64,000 nucleotides of DNA from Diplolepis rosae (Eukaryota; Arthropoda; Insecta; Hymenoptera; Diplolepididae): contig JAPYXD010000555.1 of the NCBI GenBank assembly GCA_030998225.1, forward strand, positions 2,728,001 to 2,792,000, written 5' to 3'. The position numbers were made by a program, and so were the translations under genes. The first letter of the stretch is position 1. The number at the start of each line of letters is the position of its first letter. The notes under the pieces are model-generated. The model saw nothing but the letters and a program-made list of their open reading frames with translations. It was not told the DNA's origin and did no database searches. This document shows, in pieces, positions 34,560 to 48,558 of this stretch.

Positions 34560-37500
34560 TAATCTAGAGTACATACTTGATATTTTGAAAATTACTTTAC
34601 TGACATTACACAAAATTACTTAATGTCCAATTATTTTCAAAAGGTGGAATCTCTAACTAACCTACGATAAAAAATAAACTATTATGGCCAAAATGGTTAA
34701 TATTATTCCATAAAAATATATTATTGTAAAAAATATACAACTATAATGCTTTCCGACAGCTAAAGAAAGATGGCATATATTCTGAAGATAATGTCAAAAT
34801 TAAATGTTGATAAAATCGTAACAATAAATTTATTAATTTTTATATCACCAGTTATGAAACAAGGAAAAAAAAGTAAACGACAGAATGACCAGAGAAAGTT
34901 TGGAATTCGCTTGGTCAAACAGACCGAGCCGGGTTTCGGCCGAGCAGTCAGATACGATTAAATTGAAATTAGTTGCAGAACTTTTTAATTGCCGATTCGA
35001 TAACGCCGCCAACACCGGGGGAAGTACAATTTATACCATCCCTATCCGCTCGGAGTACCCACCCAGCTATACCGACTGCTCGACAACTACCCACGAGCGA
35101 TTCGACTCACGCTTCACGAATTCGATTTGCCCCAAGCAGTTATTATTAAATGGAACGCCGGAATAAACTTCTTACTCTGTTTCTCATTTATCGATCCACC
35201 CATCTCATCCAATAAATAAGTCACACATTTAAGACACTTTTAAGCACTCATTTTATAACTATTTTGCTATACTTGTGCATTTCATTCAACAAGTTTCAGC
35301 GACAAGGACGATACAAAAGTGACGTAACAAGATTAAGCAATTTTAAATACTAATTAATTAATTAATTATCTTCAATTTCAAATAATTCAAATGTATGTGT
35401 TTATATTTCCTTTTTTTCTGGTGAAAATATTGTTTCCACAATATTATCAGATTTAGGTTTAAAAAAATGTTTTTTATCGTGTAAGCATTAGTAAACAATG
35501 AAAAATGAAATTACACAAGAATCATTAAAATTAAGTTTAGAAAATGATTTCAATTTTTCCATTCGAAAACCGTAGATCCAGTAAGAAATAGTATGTCGCA
35601 TTACAATTTACAAATACTCTATAGAAAATCCCATTTTCAGTACCTGTAGAGCGGGGCAAAACAAAGTGTTTCAACCCTCGGGTACCTGTAAAACGGATTT
35701 TTAATAGAGGTGTTGTGAAAATGTTATTTGGATATTTTGCGCGTGTTCTGATTTTACATTGACCGATATTTTTATTTTTTTCAATTTCAAATTTCGACTG
35801 AATTTGACCTCTATCTCCACCCTTTATTCTACTGTTCGAGCGTCTTACCGATTATTGTACCAGGACCCTCAATTATTGGATGGTGGCAAATTTGACGGGA
35901 GGGGGGGGGGAGGGTTCTATTTCTCCTGGCTCCGGATTTTTTGGGTAGCTTGAGTTTCTGGGCCTTCTTTTCATCCAGAAATGAATACAGTATTGTAAAA
36001 TCATCAATATGATATAATAATCAATAAAAATATTAATATAATCAAAAATTACATAATAAAATAATGAACCTATGTGAAATTGGGGCCCGTAAGTTGCCCC
36101 ATATAGAGAGAAAATTGAAAATTTTTTATGTACTTTAACTGATACAATATAATACACTAAAAAGTAATTGAAAGAAAATTGAGTTGATAATACTTGAAAA
36201 GAATGTGTAGCAAGAGTGGAAAGATAGTGCGAACATGTATGAGATGGAAGTTGAATTCAAAAGATAGGTCAAGCTAAGAGCAATTGCTCTCAACCTCTTG
36301 ACCAGCATCACCATTCAGGAGGTAAAGGGAGAAACTCGTTCGAGTAGAGAAACAAGCTCTGAAGCCATCAGGCACTTGGAACTTGGACTCAGGGAACGTC
36401 TAAACATAGAGTATTTGTTTAGGAGTAAAGTGTTTATCCAGCTATCAAAGTGGATGGATGAGAGAGAAGATAGAGGAAGAAGAGATGGGAGAGGACTCTC
36501 AAGTAGTGAAGATTAGAATGTGAGAGATTCGGTATACGGCGAGAGAGTAATTGGATAAATTGAATTGATTCCATGAATGTGAAGTTTCTCTCATATTCAG
36601 GCGAATTCACGATTTTTTTTGCACATTTCTTAAAGTTCTTTTGGTTTTCCACTTTACACATACGAGTTTATCAGTAAGATACGACTCGTCCGAAAGTTGA
36701 TCCTCGTATGCAATTCTCCTACTTCAACTTATTGTATGTGAATGTTCGAAAAAGTCGATTTTTCTACGAATTGGAAACTTATAAGTTCTAGGATAAGTCG
36801 ATGAAACAGTAATGAGATATTGGTACAAACTTCGTACAAGTTGAAAAGGTAAAAGTTTTTCGTTACCTTCTTGCAGTATTAATGTATTTTCCGATAGTTC
36901 TGCGGATTGAGGATCATAATAATCTTGTAAAGAGTAAAATTCCATCTTAATTTTAAAACCGCACGTCTTCAGAATAAATAATATGAATGAGAAGGCAAGA
37001 GGTTAATAAATAAGTGAAATAATGGTCAATGCTGGAAATATCCATCCAAATGTACGTAATACGGGACATAATAGCTGGTCAAACCAGATGTACGAGCTTA
37101 GCAACCCCTATTACTCCAATTCACTAAATAATCTCTTAACATGTAAACATGGACCCTAAGAGGTTAGTTCACAGTCCAAAGGAAAGCCCTTCGTCTTCCA
37201 GCTTCCAGAACCCAAATAGGAATGGGAAAAGGGCAAATACACCGTCTAGTAATTGTAGGATTTCGCGAGCAGCACGTGGTTAATAGATCTCTTGGGGTCA
37301 TTCACCCCAGTATCTAGAACAGACCGAGGTATCTTTTCCTTTCTCGTTCATTAACCGAGTTCACCAAGAAAAGACAGAAAAAAAGGATAAAAAAAGGTGC
37401 TTAGTCCTGAAAACCTTGGCACCCACGTTTGCAGTTGGACAATTCTACATTGGCTCTCGCAATAGCATATAACACAAAACTGCGGCGAACCACCCGACAA

Positions 37501-37819
37501 CCGTAAGTAGCTATAAATTTTGAACGGTTAATATACTCTGGCACTGCCTGCAGCGAGTCTCCACGGGTCCTAGGATTTCTAATAGATTCCGAGCGTGTAA
37601 CGATTCTACCACTTTTAGCAAGACTGCAGTATTGGAATCATTAGCATTATAACTGATATTTTTTACTATTTTCTTCGGTCTAATTGGAAATCGTTAAACC
37701 TGCTGATAATGAAAAATTTAACTTAAATATGAAGGAATAAATATTAAATATATTAAATACAATAAGGAATTTTGCTCTGAGTGATCATTTCTCTTCTACT
37801 TACACGTAAATATAAAAAT
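34560..37819. other. Gene-free stretch
   Basis: 34885-35200 is a GC-richer island ending with AACGCCGGAATAAACTTCTT and TTCTCATTTATCG, which could be a decayed LTR end, though nothing confirms it. 35898-35913 holds a G-rich run. 37040-37640 is non-repetitive and less AT-rich. No gene was recognised. Confidence 0.45.
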
Positions 37820-37821
37820 TA

Positions 37822-38241
37822 CACTGTTAGAAATATTCAGGAATTTAAAAAAAATTTATGTTAGAAAGATATTATCAAATTTTACGATATTTATGATCTT
37901 TTTGAGTAAAGATATCTTAAAATTGCGAAAAATGTACTGGATTTTCTGAAATTTTTCTTAATATTATGAAACAACTCAATTTTCATGAAATGTATCTTGA
38001 AACTACCAAACTGTAACAAAAAATTTATCATAAAATTACGAAACTGTAACAGAATGTTCAGTTACATGTAACTGCATAAAACTTCAGTTACCCCAGACGT
38101 TAAATTATTTCTGTTACAAGTTTCAGAATTTCCCGATACAAGTATTAAAATATTCAAAAATTTGTAACTGGATTAATTAATTTATTATTTATTTACTCCA
38201 GTCACGTGTTTGGGTAATTACATTAGGAATTTCTAACAGTG
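37822..38241. mobile_element. 420 bp MITE, family I
   Basis: TA at 37820-37821 and 38242-38243. The ends are CACTGTTAGAAATATTC and, reversed, CACTGTTAGAAATTCC (13 identical). The interior carries repeated inverted words around CTGTAAC/GTTACAG, for example CAGTTACATGTAACTG near 38061, and AATTTATGATAA-type segments. The 59 bp unit at 51288-51346 shares the terminus. Confidence 0.8.
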
Positions 38242-38243
38242 TA

Positions 38244-41041
38244 TTGAATGTACATTTGTTCGTGGACAGTTTAATCTCATTTCGTCATAAACTTACTTAG
38301 CCATATAATAACACCAGATTACGATTTCAGATTGGTCGGAAAAATGTTCTCTAAAAATGCTTTTCTTTTTCCCTCTGACTAATCAGAATACGTAATCTAA
38401 TGGCATCAGGGGAAAAGTAAGATAGTATTCAAATGAATACCAACCAGTAAATGAGAAGCAAGAACTGAGAAAGTTATGTAATCGATCTCCAGATAATATC
38501 GAAAAATTGGGGGATTTGTATATATATATATGTAAATTTAAATCCATTAGTGGCACTACATATGCGAGCACTCGGGCATGAAAAACTCCAAGTTGAATAA
38601 AATCAATGGTAATCACATAATAATTCTTCGGCGAGAAGAAAGACGATTTCGTGGAAATATCACAGAACTCAAATCGGAACTTTCTCATAGATGAGAGAGT
38701 GGTGGTGGCGAGAGGTCAGGAATTATACCTAACTTAAGATGAAAATTTAGTGTGCGTGTGTGTAAAAGTATAGATTATAGGGAGGTTTCTAGGAGGTGGA
38801 TAGAGAAGACATGGAAGATAAAAGAAGAGACAGTGAGTCCATGAGGAAGAGGAGAAAGGGGTCCAGTGTTCGGAATTTGGAACGTGTGGTGGAGGGTTTG
38901 AGGTTCTGCGGGATGGTTGCTGCAACCCGCGAGCATGCGTTTATTAAATTGCCATCCCCTCGAGCTGCGCGAGTTCTGCCAACCACCTTCCCATCCCCTT
39001 ACCCTTGGTACTCTTCTTCCCCTCTACCGCGACGTTGCCACGTTTAAATTTAAATTAACTGGTGGGGCGTGGTTCTCAGGTACGTAACGCTAATCCGTAA
39101 ACGCCCTGAGCACCTCTAACACGTGACTACTGGATTTATATAGGTGCGGGAACTCGGAAAACAACGCCACAATAATGAGCTTTGGCACCAACGGGGGTTA
39201 CTTCGTGTTTCGTTTTATTATTTCCGAGAAAACTCCGATATTCTAGAAGCTCAGATTCTTCTTCTCTTTTAGCTCATATTTACATATTTTCCCGTCACTA
39301 TTCAAACTAAATCTGGATAAAAACAATAATTGGGTTTATTAAAAGTATTCGGTTGATCGGAAAAGGTAGTCAGATTTAATTAAAGGAATATGTACTCAAA
39401 TTCCGACATTATTTTCCGATAAACTTGATACATTAAAACCATATTCTAATTATAGTTTACAATATAATAAAATCTTCACAGAAAAATTGTATTCATATGA
39501 AGGGTAACCTTTTTTTTGTTCACATAAAAAAATGTATTTCATTTAAATGAATCTAATATTTATCGAATATCAAGTTTATCTAACACAAATAAACATAATA
39601 TTTGAAATAACTAAATATCATATTTGTTACCATTAAAATTGATTTAAATCAATTCATCTTTTATTTGCTCAGTATACAAATAAGTTTTCTCTCACTGAAA
39701 GAAATGCTTGGGATTTATCAGCCATATGAATATAGCTGATTGTTTTTAAGTAATTCAACAAAATATATTTGACAGCTAATCAAAAATATTGCTGCAATAG
39801 TAATTCATATGTTTGGAATACACATGCAGGCTGAACTAATACAAGCAAACCTTGGTTTTCGGTAAATCTCCAATATAATATAGGTCAAGGAACCACAATT
39901 ATGTCTGTATCGTCAAATTTGTTTTTTCAGTGCTGATATGAACAATATTTTCCTTCAGGTAATGTTGATATTTTTTTCACATTTACAAATAAGGTTTTTC
40001 TTAAAAATTGAATCACAATATGGTTTTTCTGTGTGTATTTAATAAATTGAATAGTTTTCTTTATCCAGACTTTTCCAGTTAGTGACAAGGGAATATGTGA
40101 AAGTAGGAAAAGGGAACAATCCGAACTCTCATGACAACAAAGTTTTCTCGAGAATAATTAAACGAAGTAGAAAATAATTACCATTGCTGCCGAACTTCAT
40201 TATTGTGACGTTGTTCTCCCAGTTCCAGTAACTATATAAATCCTCTTAGTCAGATTCTGATGATACTAATAATATATAGTTTAACTGTGAATTAAAATTA
40301 TCAATTAAACTTCAACTTATCCACTGATAGATGCGTGTATCCATAGTTAAGCACGTCCTCATTCTTTTACCCATATATACAAGACTCTAGAACCCATAAA
40401 GTTTAACGATGTCTGGATCAAATCTGTATTTTTATTATTTACATAATCTTTATTGATAGTCAAATGCTGTTCTTTATTATTTGACGCAACTTTATTTCTC
40501 AAAATAATAGTGAATAGTAATATTTTTCACTTATTGCTCTGATTATAAGATACACATACTCATACTTGTATATCCTGACCTGAAACCAATTATAATATAA
40601 TCATAGTGTTAAGAATTCAAATTAGCTTGGCACTTGAGATTTTTATTCTATTGAACACGATAACTACTTTTATTATATAATTAGGATTTAAATGTCTTTA
40701 TATTTAGCAATCAAGATTACAGTTACACTTAGCTTACTAGTTTCTAAGGTCTGACATTGCGTCTATCTATACTACTGAATCTCATATCACTACATCTACC
40801 ATCAACCATTTTTTTTTAAACTTAGAAATATTTCAAGAAATAAAGCAAGCAGTGGAAAAATGTATTCTTTCAAAATCCATATAAGTCATGAAACGCAAGC
40901 AATTTACTTTACCGTAAATCTTTGAAACTCCCGTAATTATAGGTTGAAAGCTCAAAAGTTTAACGACAGGAACCACGTGATTTGTTTTAACCCCACAAAA
41001 GTAGTTTAATAAGTCCACATTCTAAATCAAAGTCTAGTTGT
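38244..41041. other. Gene-free stretch
   Basis: A short (TA)n run lies at about 38518-38530, and a GC-richer non-repetitive piece at 38690-39200. The rest is AT-rich. A weak element is listed at 39693-39932. No host gene was recognised. Confidence 0.45.
39693..39932. repeat. Possible 240 bp CACTGAAA-ended MITE (family H)
   Basis: The left end is CACTGAAAGAAATGCTTGG and the right end reversed is CACTGAAAAAACAAATTTG. The interior has short inverted words (TCAGCCATATGAATATAGCT). There is no TA duplication and the TIR match is only about 8 bases, so this is tentative. Confidence 0.35.
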
Positions 41042-41043
41042 GT

Positions 41044-41745
41044 CAGGGTTGCTACAAATCCCGGACGACCTGGAAGACATGAAAAAGTGATTGAATTTGG
41101 AAAACTTCTGGAAAACCTGGAAAAGTCATGGAATTTTGAAAAAATAACTTGAAATTTTGAAGTCGCCTCTATTTCAAACCCTTAATAATTATTTTAGAAT
41201 ATTCAGATGCTTTCAAAAAATCAAAAGGGGAAGAAAACTTGAAAAAATGACAAATATTAGATAAAATACAAAAATTAAAGGAACAGAAACGAAAAATTCA
41301 ATTGGAAAAGCAGAAAGAACTTGAAGGCATCGAAGAAGAAATTGATGAACTGATTAAAGTTCGATGAATTTATATATAGACGAAATTAATTGTTTATGCG
41401 ATTTAAGAGTTTTATCTTAACTTTTTAAAAAGTTTGATAGTTTCTGAGATTACTATTGACTCCAACTTTAATCCTAACTTTAAAATAATTAGTTGGACTA
41501 TCATTTTTCTATAAGTGTTCTATTTGTAATAATAATAAAAATAATATAATAATAATTGCAGGATTATTTTTTACATTTATACAAATATTATTGAAAATTT
41601 CACAATTCAATAATATATCGTTAAAAAGTCGTTTTCACTGTAATAGAATGAGTTAAAATGAATCTTGATTGGATTTTTTTAAAAGGTAGACCTGGGATTT
41701 TTTAAAAATTAGACCTGGAAAACCTGGAAAAGTCATGGAATTTTG
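41044..41745. mobile_element. hAT-like element remnant
   Basis: It begins CAGGGTTGCTACAAATCCCG, a hAT-type terminus (CAGGGTTGC), followed by repeats of ACCTGGAAAACCTGGAAAA and GTCATGGAATTTTG. The same repeats recur in direct orientation at 41706-41745, where an inverted terminus would be expected, so the right end is missing or rearranged. A short coiled-coil frame lies between. Confidence 0.45.
41210..41367 (+). pseudogene. C-terminal coiled-coil remnant within the hAT-like element
   Basis: A frame reads FKKSKGEENLKK, a TGA, then QILDKIQKLKEQKRKIQLEK and a Glu/Lys/Leu heptad-like tail ending DELIKVR and TGA. It is a highly charged helical segment of about 38 residues with one internal stop. 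I infer it is the tail of a former transposase, given the flanking hAT-like terminus. No catalytic domain remains. Confidence 0.45.
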
Positions 41746-43366
41746 ATATTTTTTATATTCAACAAACTTTAAACAAATTTAAAAGGACTTATAAGGCAGC
41801 GATGCTCTTTTTTCTATTTAAAAAATATAAAATTTGTAGGTTAGACCGGGGCAAAGTTGTTTTTGCAAAGGTCATTACTATTCCTTCATATTTTAAACTT
41901 TTTTCCATTAAATAAGTTCTTTTTTTGGAGCGATGTCATTCTTCAAACAATAATATTGAACCTTTGCTATATAAAAGAAAAATAATAAAAAAAGAGTTTT
42001 GAAATATTCAATTATGGGGCAGCTATCTTATATGTTCAGCTGTAATATCTAGATATTATATTTTAATATCTTAGATATTATACAGCTGAATATCCATTCC
42101 TTCCTATAAAGGAGTTAAAGATTATTCACTGACGGAATCATTATATTTCCAACACAAATTAATAGAATTAATGTAATTAATGTGATTTATAATAATATGT
42201 GACTTGCAATGAAAATTTAAAAAAAAATACCTTATGTATCGCGTTTTATTAACATTTTTATAGAGCATTCCATGTTAACCAGAAAAATGTTCCCGTTTCT
42301 TCCTATCTCCCTCTTAAATACCTACAATATTATAATTTGTATTTCAGATTTAATTTAATTTTAATCTCATGATTCATCTCTTTATATTAAAATTTCCGCC
42401 AAGAGCACTTTTATCTATTTTAAAGCTAATCTTCTAGAAAAACCATTCCTGAATAATGCTTTTCATAATATTGACTTCCGCCTTCTATTCTTGATGTTGT
42501 AAAATCTTGTTCAAATATTCCAAACTTGTATGCTTTTCCAGCATATTTTCTGCAACTAGGTTATACAATACATTTTGTTTATTAACAATTGAATAAATCA
42601 AAGACTATATGTCATTGTAGAGGAATTCCTTTTAAATTGAGAGATGTATGTATTGAAGGAAACGAAATTATTACAATGACTGTAGCAATATACTATAAAC
42701 GATCACTGACACATCAATGTGCAATTCACAGTTCAACCAATCACGATTCACCTCACTGTCCAGTTACCTATTTAACACGTGTCTCTAAGCGGAATTAGAT
42801 ACGGAGATAATCGAATTGTCGATAAGACTCGTTACACATCAATGTTGTACCTAAAGTGATTTCAATTATAATATGTATGTATATATGTGAGTATAGCTCC
42901 AATATTTTTTAACTCTTTTAAAAGTATTGTCATAAGAAATTTTATAATAAAATAACCTTTGCGATTTCAAATTTCCGTAAATTGTTGATGACTAAAGTAA
43001 ATATTCTGAAAGTATCGGTAGCAGCCGCGAGTGTAATTTACGCGTCTGGTTACAGTCAATTGCGAGCTCCAATATTTTTACTCCGCCATTTCGTTTCGAA
43101 GGGGACACGCATAGAATTGTGCCAAGTCTGATATACTTGGGGCAACTCTGCCACCTTCTGAGTTTTTATCATTTTATTTTTACCGACCCTCAACAATAAT
43201 CCTATTTCTTGCTATTTATATCTGTAATAATTTTTAAATTTCCAATTTACTATACTGTTAAAACTACGCGAAGTAAATGGCTTGAACTTTTATAGGGTCT
43301 AGAATATCAAGTTGATTTTTTTAAATTTAGAGTAAAAATGAGTTTCTCATGTGAAAGATCTTATTT
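41746..43366. other. Gene-free stretch
   Basis: AT-rich except at 43015-43170, where a GC-richer non-repetitive piece includes GCAGCCGCGAGTG. It contains the palindrome at 42033-42092. No gene was recognised. Confidence 0.5.
42033..42092. repeat. 60 bp foldback, family G word
   Basis: TTCAGCTGTAATATCT at 42034 pairs with AGATATTATACAGCTGAA ending at 42090. The loop contains AGATATTA words. The ATATCTAGATATT word is shared with the cluster at 8750-8965. Confidence 0.75.
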
Positions 43367-43367
43367 A

Positions 43368-43516
43368 CTCTCTAAATCTGAATCAGTCAAATTTTCACTG
43401 ATTGAATCAGTGATTTGCCTTTTCACTGATTCATAAGTGAAAAAATATTTTTCACTGTTAAATCAGTTAATTTTCACTGATAATCAATAGATTTTGACTG
43501 ATTCAAATTTAGAGAG
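43368..43516. mobile_element. 149 bp MITE, family C copy 2
   Basis: TA at 43366-43367 and 43517-43518. The ends are CTCTCTAAATCTGAATCAGT and ACTGATTCAAATTTAGAGAG. The interior is a chain of TTTTCACTGATT and AATCAGTGAAAA words in both orientations. Confidence 0.9.
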
Positions 43517-43518
43517 TA

Positions 43519-46500
43519 ACTTATAATGCCAATTTCAATTAACGTCAGCTCTATATTTTTGATAATGTCCTTACCAAAGATAAACTGATCATATGCAGAG
43601 GAAAAGCTAAATGTTAATTATTTACACTGTAGAATTTCGACCTTCTACATATTATAATTAGATAGTTTTGCAGTTTCAAGCAATTTTATATTCTTTTTAT
43701 CAATTTCTCCAGCTTCTGTACTATTAACTTGAATCGTTGAAATACTAACGAATTGCACTTAATCTTTGTTTATCCACCTTCAGAAGTTGCAGAAACCTAA
43801 ATTATAATATTAATTAATCTACTAAATCACACTTAATAGTAAATTCGTCTACAACTATAATCCTAAGTTAATTCAGTTCTCCACAAGTAACTTGCGACTC
43901 GTAGTCTTCCGGTTTCACTACTTCAATACACTCATTATCATGTATGAAACTAAACTTATAGCACTGAAAGAGATAATTCTGAAGTTGAGGTTGTCAAGGT
44001 ACAGGAGAGGAGTCGACGATCTGGTTAGCAGGGTTACCAACCTCAAGTAAGTTTCCGGTGACAAGACTCCGCAATTATACTAGCAGTTTCATGGTGAATG
44101 GGGAAGGAATCAAGACTATACGAAAGAACGGACATGGGGTCGGAATAAGGGTGAAAGGACTACGTGAGGTGAGGTTAAAGGGATATATTCAACAATGTGA
44201 GCAAGAACTTCTAAATCTAAAGTCTTGAGAGATAATTAGAGAAATTGCACAATTATTAAGTCCTTTACGATTTCATAATGCAGAATAAGAAAATAATATT
44301 ATAAATAAACAAAATTCAAACCTCTCTGGAATTTTTTTCCCTTATTTAAAGACATACCCAACTTTAATCCCTTATTTATAATTTATTTTTTCCTTTTATT
44401 TAAGATTTTATTTTTAAGATTGATTTTCATTACACAATAACAATTCCATAGAGTTCTGCTACTCTTATTGCAACTTCTCGTAAGTTTTCTCTTGTTAATA
44501 CGAGCTGAGGATTTGCGCTGGTAATAGCGTTAAAAAGATTCTTTATATAGTTATACCTGTACGTACCGTATCAGATATATCGCAGTAAAATTAATAATTT
44601 CGTTAAGTCTATGCTGGGGAGCTAATCAATATAAATTTTATCATCAATCTTGAGTGATTTTAATGATGATCAATATTCAATAAAATGCCTAACATAATAA
44701 TACAGTTTTCAAGTAATTAATGTTGAAAATTTTATAGTCCAATATTATTTTACGTTCGGTAATTTGCAAAAGGTTATCTGAAAACTGTTCTATATTGAAG
44801 ATGCGATTGCTAATAAATAATGCGGAATTGTTTTCCTGTAATCTTTATTGCCACTTAGCACAATGCATTAAAATAAGCTCAAGGTTATTCGACGTAAATT
44901 ACCGGAGCTCTGGCAGCGAAATATTCCCTTATTTATGAATTCCATCACGAAGCTTATATCTTCTCGGCCTCTGAGCGCACCAAACTATGAGCTATACCCT
45001 CGGGATGCTTTATATCTGTCACCGTGTGCAAGTGCATTAGTCTCCTGCATGAAACTCCTTTTACAAGTACCAAGTACAGGCAGTGCTTGATACTATATTG
45101 ATTCAACATCTCTAATTAATGAAAAAGCTCTTTTCACTTTTAGCGTCACCAATCCAACTGTATTAATCTATATATTATATATGATTTAACAGATATTATT
45201 GAATCTACGTTTGTCATATATACCAAAGCGCCAGGTAGTCAGGGAAAAACAATTTTTGAACAAAAAACAGAAAATTCTATCAATTGAGTTGCGAAAAAGA
45301 GAGCTGCTCTGAAAAAATAGTTGACAAGATATAATTTTGAGAATTTAAAAAAATCTAAAAAATGTAAAATCTGTCTGCGGAAAAAGAGACACGAGAAACA
45401 TTTCAAAAACTCAACTATCCTAATTGAAGATATTTTTAAAAATATTATACATTCAAAAACTATTATATTATGAAAAAATATAGTGAGAAAGGCAATTTTT
45501 TCATTTTTTACACGTTTTTCGAATTTATAATTTCTTAACTGTTACTTTAAAAAAAATATATTAATTAAAAATCATTTTTTTAATCTGGGAAAATTCAAGA
45601 TATTTCTTGCAGTAACTGTTATATCCTGCATTACTTGTTTCATATTAAGTATAAAGTGGCACGAGAAATTCTAGTCAAAATTTAAGAAAGAAACTAGTTT
45701 TTAGGTTCTCAAGGAGAATAGATCAAGCCAGATGCAATACCAGTTTCCACTACTTAGAAGGTAAGAAAGGGTGAACAACCAATTATCACTAATTCAAGGA
45801 TATGGCCACGTCATACAAAACTGCGAATTTCAAGCTTTTAACATCGTTCCTCTAATTAATTTAACAAGTTTTTGCTGAACATGCTATCAACTTTAATCAA
45901 GTAATTGGCCTTAAACTCTTTTCTAGAAGGTGTCCATTTTATTCAACTCTCTGTTACTTTAAAATAGCTCGAATCAAAATATGGGACGATACTTTTTAAT
46001 TAAATATACAGGAAAATATTATAGTCTTACGTTTTATATCATCGTCGGACATATACTCAGACATGTTTTTGAAATTTTAAGCTATATTAAAATGAACTGA
46101 TTGACTTTATTATCCAATTTTCCGGACTGTGGTGAGAGCAAAAGACAAAATCAGTATCAAATAATTGCAATATTACTATTTCTTTAAAAAAGCTTCAGGA
46201 AAAAAGAGACCTTTTTGGCCTATCCTTAAACGTTACATAAACAACATCAAATGTAAAAAATACATTTTGCAGATAATTTAAACCTTTTCTGCAAATTCTA
46301 CAGCAGGACGCTCTCGTCATCTATGCAACTCGAGGCTGTTCCATTGTCGTCGACAATTGAGCAAGATTGCAGAAAAGGATGTCAATAGAATATGACTTTA
46401 CAAAGACAACACAAACAAAAATTGGGACACTGCAGACGAATTCTTTCAAACAGAAAAGCGACGTGTGTTGACATTTTTTCCTATTTCGGGTCTCTTTCAT

Positions 46501-48146
46501 TTTTAAATGACAAAACGATGAAGACTGCCTTAAACATTTTGAATAAAGTAACTGGAATGACTGAATGATATTTTTTTTTAATCTTCTATGAGAAACTACG
46601 CCGAAGCACAAAAATTTTTCATACAAAAGGATAAAAGTTTAGACAAAAAGTAGAAATTCTTTTTTAAAAATGTATGTGAAAGAAGAAAATGTTATATTCA
46701 AACAGATAAAAGTTGACTTTAAGGTCAAATTAGCATTAATTTTAATTAATAGACAATGATGGAAACTAACAAATTAACTTACATTATCTGGAACTAAATC
46801 GGAACGAAATCTCACCTGAAACATAAAAAATATATATTCTTATTATATTGCACGATAAACAAATATATTCTTTAATTACAGTTTAAATTAGTAAATAAAA
46901 GTAACATACTAAAAATCACACTGTGTTCTACTTATTAAGGAAATATTGTAATATTAGACTTTACTTTTAGATATAAATATAGCAGTAAGGCGATGCGAAA
47001 CGAAATATAAGCGACAGAAAAGAATCACGTAATAGAACAAACTCTGAATGCACAAGTACGTTTGCAGACAAAGCATATAAGAACTTTATTTATCATTGAT
47101 AAAGTTTTTCGAGATTCAAACCTACGAAAGCGTCCACAAAAGACTTTTGTTCGGATTTCGACTGATGAAACTTTCACGATATATTTTACCGGGACATTTC
47201 TTCTAATGGTTCACTTTGTAGTACTTTGTAACATACATCTTAGTCTAAAACTACGTTTGATGGATTTCAGTAGTCGACATAACTGGCAGATTGTAACCTG
47301 AAGAAATTGTGAAAAATTGTTTCCGCTCCCACAAATGAAATTCTCAAACATTGTTTCTCAAAAATTTTAATGAAAGAAAACATGAAATATAAGTTTCCAG
47401 GTTGTATAGGTACAACATACCACAAAATATGTCATTTTAACTTTTTCATCATACAGAATATAAACCAGAGTTTATTATATTTTATCAAGAAAGAATTTAC
47501 TTGGAAATTGAACACTCAGAAAAGTAAACTGCACCATTTCTATCAGCTATCGGGCTCTATGAAGTATTTTAAAGGAACTGAGTAATGGCACGACACCTGG
47601 AAGAAAAGAAGGGTAGTTGAGGAAGAGGAAGGTCTAGTAATCGATGTTGGATACTAGGTGGATCGAGAGGGAACCAAAAGAAAGATGGTGAGGGTAAGAT
47701 AAGTGTAAACTGCACTCGGAGCACGATAGAAGCTTGCTACGTGTACCGAGTGTTACATGCAGGTGAGCTCAAACTCGTCAAGAATTCGGTATACGTATAC
47801 CTGAAACGTTTGGTGGTTGCCACCTTAATTTGATTAACCTCACCGCGATGGATGGATTCATGAAGTTTCTCCAACTACGATCATGCCAATTATTGCTTGA
47901 AGCAGTTCACTTTCGAGTGAGTAAGTTCACTCGAGTTTTACGGTGGACGTGCCTTAACTATAGCAAGCTACACAACACGATTGAACTACTGAATAAACTC
48001 ATCAAATATTATACATACACATGTATGCATGGCTATGCATGTGTACATAGAGAAACTCTTCATTGTAAAATTTAGTATTATTATATTTATTTTTACTAAA
48101 ATCAATAGGAAACGAGGATATAACGTCAGTTTTTCTTAGAAATTAC
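43519..48146. other. Gene-free 4.6 kb stretch
   Basis: AT-rich with scattered less AT-rich pieces (43980-44180, 44940-45080, 47590-47960). I found no exon, transposase, RNA gene or paired termini. A small palindrome TATATATTATATATG lies near 45170. Confidence 0.5.
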
Positions 48147-48148
48147 TA

Positions 48149-48556
48149 CAGGCTTTTCCAATCAGAGGTTTCATTTTGAATAGCCCGCTATTTTGGCAGC
48201 TGTCATAATAAGAGGTGCCATTTTTTGACAGATGACAACTAAAAACTGTGCCATTAATAAAAATGGAACGATACTTAGGGCTCGGAAAACTCAAAAATAA
48301 TTATTGAAAAGCTTCTCTATCCGTAACGTGTAACTATTTGGTGTGGTTTTTAGGCAGGAGGGATCATTGGGTCTTATTTTTTTGAAAATGAAGCTGGAGC
48401 GGCTGTTTCGATGAATGGATTGCGCTATCGAACCATGATTAATGAATTTTTATGGCCAGAATTGGAAGATATGGATGTGTACGATGTTTATTTTTAACAA
48501 GACGGCGCTACGTTTTTCTTATAAATGAAAATGAAACCTCTAATTGGAAAACCCTG
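48149..48556 (+). mobile_element. 408 bp deleted mariner-like element
   Basis: TA at 48147-48148 and 48557-48558. The ends are CAGGCTTTTCCAATCAGAGG and, reversed, CAGGGTTTTCCAATTAGAGG, continuing to TTTCATTTT (29 bases, 2 mismatches). It keeps only the middle of a transposase (48339-48524), with both the N-terminal HTH region and the C-terminal catalytic end deleted. Confidence 0.9.
48339..48524 (+). pseudogene. mariner-like transposase, central fragment
   Basis: The frame reads WCGF, a TAG in place of a Trp codon, AGGIIGSYFFENEAGAAVSM, then NGLRYRTMINEFLWPELEDM, DVYDVYF, a TAA, and QDGATFFL. This matches the core of a common insect Tc1/mariner-superfamily transposase, including the second catalytic Asp (QDGAT). 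Two in-frame stops, loss of the first catalytic Asp region upstream, and loss of the C-terminal Asp make it inactive. The element TIRs remain intact, so it could still be a substrate for a related enzyme. Confidence 0.85.
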
Positions 48557-48558
48557 TA

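Noticed and set aside
36298..36516. Plus-strand frame with a charged tail
   Set aside because: It ends in an AG-rich simple-sequence stretch; no domain and no conserved pattern.
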